This document shows positions 14,410 through 19,547 of a stretch of 19,547 bases of DNA, one piece after another (the stretch's first letter is position 1; each line of letters starts with the position of its first letter). The stretch is from DATMXS01 sp050260275 (GTDB taxonomy: Bacteria > Acidobacteriota > Terriglobia > Bryobacterales > Bryobacteraceae): NCBI GenBank assembly GCA_050260275.1, contig JBLNBX010000130.1:1-19547 (forward strand), written 5' to 3'. Under the pieces are notes generated by a model. That model searched no databases. It was given only the letters and a program-made list of their open reading frames with translations, and had not been told where the DNA came from. Made by a program: the position numbers and the translations under genes.

Positions 14410-15663
14410 CTATGCAGTGGTCACCGGCTGCTCGTATTCGAGCAGACGCCGCTCGCCCTCGAGCTCCCGGATGCGGGTTATGTCCTGCGTCACCTCGAGC
14501 GTGCCCATGTAGCGGCCCTCTTCGTTCCTCACGGCGAAATACCGGATGTGAACGAAACGGCCGCGAAGCTGAATCCAGAACTCCGCCACGTTCTGCCGCC
14601 CCTCCCGGAAGTCGCTCAGGATGCGCTCCACCACCTCCACGCTGCGCGGCGGATGGCAGTTCTGGACCTTGCGACCGATGATCGCGCGGCTCCGGGCGAA
14701 AATGCGGTCCGGGCCTTCGGAGAAGAACGCCACGCGATCGTCACTGTCTACAAAGGTGATATCCACGGGAAGCGTGGAGAAGATGCCGAGCAGTTGTTCC
14801 ACCGCCAGTGTGCCGGTAGGAAGGCTCACGCCCTCAGTTCCCGCTGACGCCGGCGCAGCCTGCGAATCGAACGGCCGGTAGTCCCTGCCGGGCTCCACCA
14901 GGCACCATCCGTAGCGCGGCGACGAGGCCCATATCTCAGCCCACTCGTCAGCCGTGAACCGCTCCAGGCACATGGGGATCAGGATGTGCTCTTCCTTGTA
15001 GATCATCTCCAGGACGGCGCTGGCCGCCGCGGCTCCGGTGGTCTCCGCGAGCCGCTTGAGGTCCGCCGTGGTTGCGGCGGGGTCGCGCAGGGCCGCGCTG
15101 AGGTCCTTGAGGATCCCCCGCACCTCGTCGTCCTTCGCCCACATGACCTTGGAGGGACCCGTGATGCCGTGCTTCTCCAGGAACGTGAACAGCAGGTTCT
15201 CCTTGCGCTGGTAGTGCTTATCGATGTCCTGGAGATCGTTCAGCGCCTGCCGCCAGTCCATGACGGCATCTCTCAGCGCGCCGCTGGGCGGTTCGCCCTC
15301 GGACGCCTGGAGCACGCGGTTCATCGCCTCCCGCATGCGGGCCACGCACCCCCGCAGCGCCTCGTTCTCGCGGCGCATCGTTTCAGCCGGATGCCCGGCC
15401 GGGAGAGGCGGCGGCGCGAGCTGCACCAGCACCTCCCGCGTCACCTGGGAATGCAGGTCGCACATGCCCTTGATCTGCTCAACCGGCATGCCTTCCGCCA
15501 TGAGCTCCTGCTCCATCTGGACGATCTCGGAGTAGTCCGTCTGCGACACCAGCTGTCTCAATGCCCCTTTCACCTGCTCCGGGTCCTCCCCGGCATGGAG
15601 CCGCTGTATGACGCTCTTCAGCACGCGCACCCTTTGCGCCCGGTTGTCGATCAGTTCGCTCAT
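14410..15663 (-). CDS. DUF438-hemerythrin-PAS protein
   Basis: The 417 residues hold three domains. DUF438 occupies about 1-85, with 'QTDYSEIVQMEQELMAEGMP' and 'IKGMCDLHSQV'. A hemerythrin-like four-helix domain spans about 95-235, with His150-x4-Glu155, His165 and 'KEEH' (223-226) as likely iron ligands. A PAS domain covers about 285-400, with the 'NCHPP' motif (335-339) typical of this family. There are no membrane segments and no DNA-binding or kinase output domain, so it is probably a cytosolic di-iron sensor, O2/NO carrier or repair partner and not a transcription factor. ATG 15663 has GAGG 7 nt before it. It is upstream of ric in the same direction with 126 nt between, and has its own FNR/Dnr-type dyad. 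The function is not proven for any member I can name. Confidence 0.9.
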   Translation of the reverse strand: MSELIDNRAQRVRVLKSVIQRLHAGEDPEQVKGALRQLVSQTDYSEIVQMEQELMAEGMPVEQIKGMCDLHSQVTREVLVQLAPPPLPAGHPAETMRRENEALRGCVARMREAMNRVLQASEGEPPSGALRDAVMDWRQALNDLQDIDKHYQRKENLLFTFLEKHGITGPSKVMWAKDDEVRGILKDLSAALRDPAATTADLKRLAETTGAAAASAVLEMIYKEEHILIPMCLERFTADEWAEIWASSPRYGWCLVEPGRDYRPFDSQAAPASAGTEGVSLPTGTLAVEQLLGIFSTLPVDITFVDSDDRVAFFSEGPDRIFARSRAIIGRKVQNCHPPRSVEVVERILSDFREGRQNVAEFWIQLRGRFVHIRYFAVRNEEGRYMGTLEVTQDITRIRELEGERRLLEYEQPVTTA

Positions 15664-15685
15664 TTCTTATCCTCAATCCGAGCTT

Positions 15686-15721
15686 AGGGGCCACCAGTCC
15701 GGACCGCAGTGACCGGCGTCA
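15686..15721 (-). promoter_or_regulatory. FNR/Dnr-type promoter of DUF438 gene
   Basis: The dyad is TGAC-CGGC-GTCA (plus strand 15710-15721). With its flanking bases it reads GTGAC-N4-GTCAC, a perfect palindrome in the half-sites. It lies 46 nt before the ATG. On the minus strand TAAGCT starts 30 nt after the dyad centre. Confidence 0.6.
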
Positions 15722-15847
15722 CGCTCCCGTCTGCTGTTTCGAAGCCGCCGGGAATCCCTCAGGTCCGGGCAGCGCCACCCCCTCCGGCCCCGGCCTGGCC
15801 GGCGGTGGGCAGGCCAGTCGCGGATGCGGGGAGCGCGGCAAGGCCGC

Positions 15848-15875
15848 AAAGATACCCGCAAACAGGGCTATCTTT
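15848..15875. terminator. terminator-like hairpin
   Basis: AAAGATACCC (15848-15857) pairs with GGG-C-TATCTTT (15865-15875) with one bulged C and a 7-nt loop. The A-rich left arm and T-rich right arm make it the most terminator-like hairpin in the window, in either direction. Confidence 0.4.
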
Positions 15876-16072
15876 CTCCAGCATGAAACAGTTGTCATGA
15901 AGAATTAGTCAGTATTAGTCGTCGCGCCGGCCTCCCGTACCTCGGGAGTAAGTTGTGGCTGATAGAAATTACACGCTGGCGCTCAAAAATACCTCTATTG
16001 AGACCCTTTCATCTGTGTAGGTGCTTGTGTGCTCAGGAGTGGGGGGCTGGCACCGCGCGTGCTTGCAATGTC

Positions 16073-16132
16073 CGCCTTAAGCTAGCGCGCTCCGCCCCGA
16101 GCCGCGCAGCGGCGCGCCTCCGCACTAAGGCG
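16073..16132 (+). promoter_or_regulatory. long leader hairpin before the secreted protein
   Basis: CGCCTTA (16073-16079) pairs with TAAGGCG (16126-16132), GCGCGC (16085-16090) with GCGCGC (16112-16117), and an inner GCCGC-GCA-GCGGC sits at 16101-16113. The element ends 20 nt before the AGGAG ribosome site at 16153-16157. It may be a terminator, a stabilising leader or a regulatory RNA. Confidence 0.45.
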
Positions 16133-16168
16133 CAGCGCAACTAAACAACCGTAGGAGACGCAGCCAGA

Positions 16169-18949
16169 ATGAAGATTGTTCCCCTGTTAGTAGCCCTGAT
16201 ATGCACGTTGTTGGCGGGTTCTGCCGCGGCACAAACGGTCAACATTACGGTCTATCCATATAACGGCAACGGTCCGGCGAATCTCGTCAGCAACGCGCTG
16301 CCGCTAAAGCCCGGCGTGCTGTTTGAGGCGGCGAATGTACGGGTGATGGATGGATCGACGGAGGTGCCCATCGCCGCCAAAGTCCTCGCGCGATGGCCGC
16401 AGGACAACTCTATCCGTTCCGTGCTGCTTCAGTTTATCGCGTCGTTTTCAACCGCGTCCAAGACCTACACCATCCAGATAGGCACGCCGCGCGGGACCAC
16501 CGACCGGACGTTTGTACCCGTCACCTGGGACCTGCCCACGCGTATCTTCACTCTACCCGCGGAGTACCTCAGCGAATCGCTGATCTTCTGGGAGCAGAAA
16601 CCTCTGGGACAAACCGGATTTCCGGCCTGGGAGAGCAAGCAGGTTTCGAGTTACAACAGGATCGAAACAGTCGGCAGCGCCGCCTGCGTGCGCGACGACA
16701 ACTACTACGACGCCACTACCACCACCTATCAGCTCTATTCCCGCACCGGCGAACTGAAGTACCTCGTCAACGCCCGGCGCTGGGCCTTGCACCACCGCCG
16801 CGACCAGATCTATCTCGACGGGCCAAACGTTGGGCATCCCAAGTGCAGCGGTGCGTATCTCAACAACACGCGTTATACCTTCCCACAGGCATTGATAAGC
16901 GATTACTTTATGTTCGGCGACGAGGAGAACAAGCGCGTGTCGGCTCTGGTCGTGGATAACTTCTATATGCCCCACGATCCGGTGTTCTATTACAAGGCTC
17001 CCAACACGCGAGGATGGTGGACCGAGCGAGAAGGCGCATTCTCGCTCATCGGCATACTTGCTCACTACCAGGGCACGAATAACTCCGTCTATCTGAACAA
17101 GGTTAAGGAGCGCGTCGCATCCCTGCACAAGATGCAGGTGGATAACGGGCGGAGAGCGTGGGTGCACAACCTCTACGATCACGATCCTTCTGAAGGCTGC
17201 TCGACGTCCGACTGGGGCAGCTCTCCATGGATGTCCGGGCTGATGCTTGAGGCCATCATCGAGTACCACAAGCTGACCGGGGATCCCATCGCGAGAGAGT
17301 CGATACTGATGGCTCTCGACGATCTCAAGGCCAGGTACCTGGCCAGGGGTTCATACGCCGGCGTGTCGTTTGTCTATCTTGGCTGCCCCGCTTACAGGGA
17401 CGGGGTGCCGGATCTGGACAACATGATTTCGCACGCGTTTGGCTATGGATACAAACTCACCGGCAACCAGGATTACCTGAGGATAGGAACCGATATATTC
17501 AATACCGCCGTGAAGTACGGCGTCACGGCGAGTCACAAGCACTACAGCCAGCAGTTCCGGTCGAGCGGCCGCTTTGTCGCGTATGTCGCGGGTGGCGGAG
17601 GCGGGACGCAGCCGCCAGGCCCTCCTGCGGGCAGCGACACGACGGCGCCTGCTGTCACTGTGAACGCGGTTCCTGCGGTGGTCGGAGGAGTTATCACTCT
17701 CACGGCGAACGCCTCCGACAACGTGGGCGTTGTGGGCGTCCAGTTCCTGATCGACGGGGCGCCATGGGGCGCGGAGGATAATGCCGCCCCGTGGTCCGTC
17801 GAAGTCAACACGGATCTTCTCAGCAGCGGAAGCCACACAGCTTCGGCCCGTGCCCGCGATGCCGCGGGCAACATCGGAGTGTCCGCCGCGGTCTCCTTCA
17901 TCGTGGACAACGGCAGGCCGGTGGTCACCATCACGAGCCCGGCCGCTGGCGCCAGCGTGAAGGGAACGTTCACCGCGTCGGCTACAGTAACCGACCGGAA
18001 CGCAATCACAGGTGTGCAGTTCCTCATCGATGACCAGCCGCGGGGCGCGGAGCTGAAGTCGGCCCCGTATACCATGACGATAGACGCCGCGTCGCTGACA
18101 CCCGGCAATCACAAGCTGTCGGTGGTTGCCCGTGATGTCGCTGGCAACCAGGGGACCGCGTCTATCACATTCACCGTTCAGGCTGCGGTAACGCCGCCGC
18201 AGGAGCCGGTTGTCGACATCAAATCGCTTGTCAGCGCGGCGCACTACGGCTCCAACCTGTCTTGCAGTCCGGGGGCGCTGGTGACGCTCTTCGCCGACAA
18301 CGTCACCTCGGGAGCTTCGGCTTCGGGCGCTATACCGCTTCCTCGCGAGCTTGCCGGCGTCAAGGTGAAAGCTGACGGCGTACCGCTGCCGCTGCTCTGG
18401 GTGGCCCCGTCGCAAATCAACCTGCAGTGCCCGGATGGACCTCCCGGACAGCGTTTCTTCCTTACGGTGGAACGGGATGGCCAGGCCTCCGCTGCGGTGG
18501 AGGTGGCTCAGCAGCACGCCACGCCGGGCATCTTCACGGTCGATGCCAGCGGGAAAGGGCAGGGGTCCATCTTGATCGGCAACACCGGTACATTCGCGAT
18601 GCCCCGGACGACTGGCATCCCGAGCCGGCCCGCCGTTCCTGGCGAGTACATCGAGATCTTTGCCACCGGCCTCGGCGCGCTCACGGTTCCGGTGCCGCTC
18701 GGGCAGGCGGCGGAGGGCGCTGAATCGCGCGTGATCGCGCCGGTCGCAGTGAAGATCGGCGGGATCACATCGGAAGTGACCTACGCCGGGATGGCTCCGG
18801 GCTGGGTCGGACTATACCAGGTGAACGCGCGGGTTCCCGCCAACGCGCCTTCCGGCAATTCGGTGCCGGTGGTTCTGAGCGTGACCAACCCCGACGGGAC
18901 AGTAGTCTCGAGCAACACTGTTACCATCGCTATACAGCGGGCGCAGTAA
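16169..18949 (+). CDS. modular secreted protein: RIFT-like + helical domain, two Ig-like domains, TIGR03437-type C-terminus
   Basis: The 926 residues start with a clear signal peptide (K2, hydrophobic core 4-17, cleavage after Ala21). Residues of about 24-125 resemble the N-terminal RIFT barrel of PcRGLX/YetA-like exo-rhamnogalacturonan lyases, with 'LPLKPGVL' and 'ARWPQDNSIR' (from about 74). Residues of about 190-470 look like an alpha/alpha toroid with many aromatics and acidic residues, including 'DHDPSEGC' and Trp349. A Gly/Pro linker (about 474-489) leads to two Ig-like domains, about 490-579 and 580-672; both hold 'VGVQFLIDG' or 'ITGVQFLID' and end in 'ARDAAGN/ARDVAGN'. The last domain, about 685-925, matches the Solibacter-expanded TIGR03437 type ('SAAHYGSNLSCSPGALVTLF', 'YIEIFATGLG'). 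A polysaccharide-degrading or binding role at the cell surface is an inference. ATG 16169 has AGGAG 11 nt upstream. Confidence 0.85.
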   Translation: MKIVPLLVALICTLLAGSAAAQTVNITVYPYNGNGPANLVSNALPLKPGVLFEAANVRVMDGSTEVPIAAKVLARWPQDNSIRSVLLQFIASFSTASKTYTIQIGTPRGTTDRTFVPVTWDLPTRIFTLPAEYLSESLIFWEQKPLGQTGFPAWESKQVSSYNRIETVGSAACVRDDNYYDATTTTYQLYSRTGELKYLVNARRWALHHRRDQIYLDGPNVGHPKCSGAYLNNTRYTFPQALISDYFMFGDEENKRVSALVVDNFYMPHDPVFYYKAPNTRGWWTEREGAFSLIGILAHYQGTNNSVYLNKVKERVASLHKMQVDNGRRAWVHNLYDHDPSEGCSTSDWGSSPWMSGLMLEAIIEYHKLTGDPIARESILMALDDLKARYLARGSYAGVSFVYLGCPAYRDGVPDLDNMISHAFGYGYKLTGNQDYLRIGTDIFNTAVKYGVTASHKHYSQQFRSSGRFVAYVAGGGGGTQPPGPPAGSDTTAPAVTVNAVPAVVGGVITLTANASDNVGVVGVQFLIDGAPWGAEDNAAPWSVEVNTDLLSSGSHTASARARDAAGNIGVSAAVSFIVDNGRPVVTITSPAAGASVKGTFTASATVTDRNAITGVQFLIDDQPRGAELKSAPYTMTIDAASLTPGNHKLSVVARDVAGNQGTASITFTVQAAVTPPQEPVVDIKSLVSAAHYGSNLSCSPGALVTLFADNVTSGASASGAIPLPRELAGVKVKADGVPLPLLWVAPSQINLQCPDGPPGQRFFLTVERDGQASAAVEVAQQHATPGIFTVDASGKGQGSILIGNTGTFAMPRTTGIPSRPAVPGEYIEIFATGLGALTVPVPLGQAAEGAESRVIAPVAVKIGGITSEVTYAGMAPGWVGLYQVNARVPANAPSGNSVPVVLSVTNPDGTVVSSNTVTIAIQRAQ

Positions 18950-18967
18950 CCTCGTTGTGGATCTGAA

Positions 18968-19001
18968 ACGGTCGCGGGCGGCTCTGGCTGCCCGCGGCCG
19001 T
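18968..19001. terminator. strong 12-bp hairpin between convergent genes
   Basis: ACGGTCGCGGGC (18968-18979) pairs with GCCCGCGGCCGT (18990-19001) with one T-G wobble. It lies 18 nt after the stop of the secreted protein and 26 nt beyond the end of the methyltransferase gene, so it may stop transcription from both sides. Confidence 0.6.
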
Positions 19002-19027
19002 CTTGCGTCCTGGCTCTCAGGCCAGGA

Positions 19028-19547
19028 TCAGCGCCGAGCCACGGCTTTGAAAAACGTGTAGCAGAACGTCCCGTCGGCCTCGGTTGCGCGGTACAGGTCG
19101 GCGATGCCTCGCTCCCACTCGGCTTCGCTGGTGAGCCCGAGCGCCAGCGCGCGGTCGCGGACTCCCTCCACCATTGCGATAAAAGTCTTCTTCGAAAAGC
19201 CCTCGACTAGCCCGGGACGGCTGGCGTCCACATAGACCATCCGCGGGCTGACGCGCACATCTTTGTAACCTGCTTCGGCCAGCAGCGGGTAGAGCCTCCG
19301 GCCGATCAGGGCGTCGCCGCCCGCGTGGGCCTGCGCTTCGATCAGGCACGCGACTGCCTTGGACGCCGCCGGCGTCTGCGGGTGGCAGTACCACGAGCCG
19401 TGATCGCCTTCTATCACTGTGATGCTACCGCCCGGCCTCAGCACTCGCGCGAGCGCGCGAAGTGCCGCCACCGGCTGAGGCAGGTGTTCCAGCACAAAAC
19501 AGACGAAGACGTGATCGAACAAGCTATCGCGGAACGGGAGCCTGAAG
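19028..19547 (-). CDS. class I SAM-dependent methyltransferase, 5' end outside window
   Basis: The frame is open to the end of the window, and the visible residues 'LPFRDSLFDHVFVCFVLEHLP' fit motif II of the Methyltransf_11/25 fold, so a TTG at 19522 is not the true start. The visible 172 residues include 'VLRPGGSITVIEGDHGSWY', a typical post-II motif with the core beta-4/beta-5 strands. The SAM-binding GxGxG motif must lie upstream. The C-terminal part has a helical cap with 'FSKKTFIAMVEGVRDRAL' that probably shapes the substrate pocket. The substrate (small molecule, quinone or lipid) cannot be told. The gene is convergent with the secreted protein gene and shares the hairpin at 18968-19001. 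Confidence 0.88.
   Translation of the reverse strand, partial: FRLPFRDSLFDHVFVCFVLEHLPQPVAALRALARVLRPGGSITVIEGDHGSWYCHPQTPAASKAVACLIEAQAHAGGDALIGRRLYPLLAEAGYKDVRVSPRMVYVDASRPGLVEGFSKKTFIAMVEGVRDRALALGLTSEAEWERGIADLYRATEADGTFCYTFFKAVARR

Larger units (their letters stand above)
15722..16168. other. gene-free stretch between DUF438 gene and secreted protein
   Basis: No convincing gene was found. The stretch holds the hairpin at 15848-15875, a short dyad CTCAA/TTGAG near 15980-16000, and the leader hairpin at 16073-16132. A 59-codon minus-strand frame (15719-15898) starts with a signal-peptide-like stretch but has no ribosome site; it is discussed as a finding. Confidence 0.6.

Noticed and set aside
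15780..15880. Possible cyclic-di-GMP (GEMM) riboswitch because of 'CGCAAAG' and paired arms
   Set aside because: The conserved GGGCAAACC-type 5' half and the 3' GGTAG segment are missing, and it is about 290 nt from the next gene.
16021..16060. Possible TTGAGA-TAGGTG promoter near 15995-16025 for the secreted protein
   Set aside because: The spacer is only about 14 nt and the -10 match is poor, so it is not listed as a feature.
1..19547. tRNA, rRNA, CRISPR array, phage or transposase genes
   Set aside because: None was seen: no regularly spaced repeat array, no tRNA-like cloverleaf and no transposase motif in the reading frames.

Overview
The window is GC-rich bacterial DNA that looks like an acidobacterium of the Solibacter/Bryobacter group. 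The strongest pointer is the C-terminal domain of the large secreted protein at 16169-18949, which reads like the TIGR03437 family that is heavily expanded in Solibacter. A Tat-exported Gfo/Idh/MocA oxidoreductase, secreted beta-helix and TPR proteins, and interspersed palindromic repeats with a TTCA loop fit the same group. The assignment is an inference from family knowledge; there is no rRNA or other marker here.

Layout. 1-1377: 3' part of a secreted-type beta-helix protein. 1441-3369: ABC-F ATPase. 3437-4234: exported glycine-zipper protein. 4235-4690: about 450 bp without a convincing gene, but with several nested inverted repeats that may be a structured RNA. 4691-5605: exported TPR-like protein, convergent with a CNNM/CorC-type CBS membrane protein (5638-6990, minus). 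6991-7923: gene-free, with at least five copies of a REP-like palindromic repeat. 7924-9465: Tat-signal Gfo/Idh/MocA oxidoreductase. 9662-15663 (all minus): a four-gene nitric oxide module. 15664-16168: regulatory gap. 16169-18949: modular secreted protein with a structured leader. 19028-19547 (minus): methyltransferase cut by the window end.

The most interesting region is the nitric oxide module. In transcription order it holds a DUF438-hemerythrin-PAS protein, a RIC/ScdA/YtfE di-iron repair protein, a quinol-dependent nitric oxide reductase (qNor) and a radical SAM/SPASM protein. The first three each carry a TGAC-N4-(G/A)TCA dyad 46-49 nt before the start codon, with a TAnnnT hexamer starting 30-31 nt after the dyad centre. 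This is the geometry of a class II promoter activated by a CRP/FNR-family NO or oxygen regulator (Dnr/NnrR/FNR type). The fourth gene has no such box and follows qNor by 67 nt, so it is probably co-transcribed with it. The likely job is NO removal (qNor), repair of nitrosylated iron centres (RIC), sensing (DUF438-PAS), and an unknown radical SAM step that may serve haem or a peptide substrate.

No tRNA, rRNA, CRISPR array, transposase or phage gene was recognised. All assignments come from reading the sequence; no database search was made.
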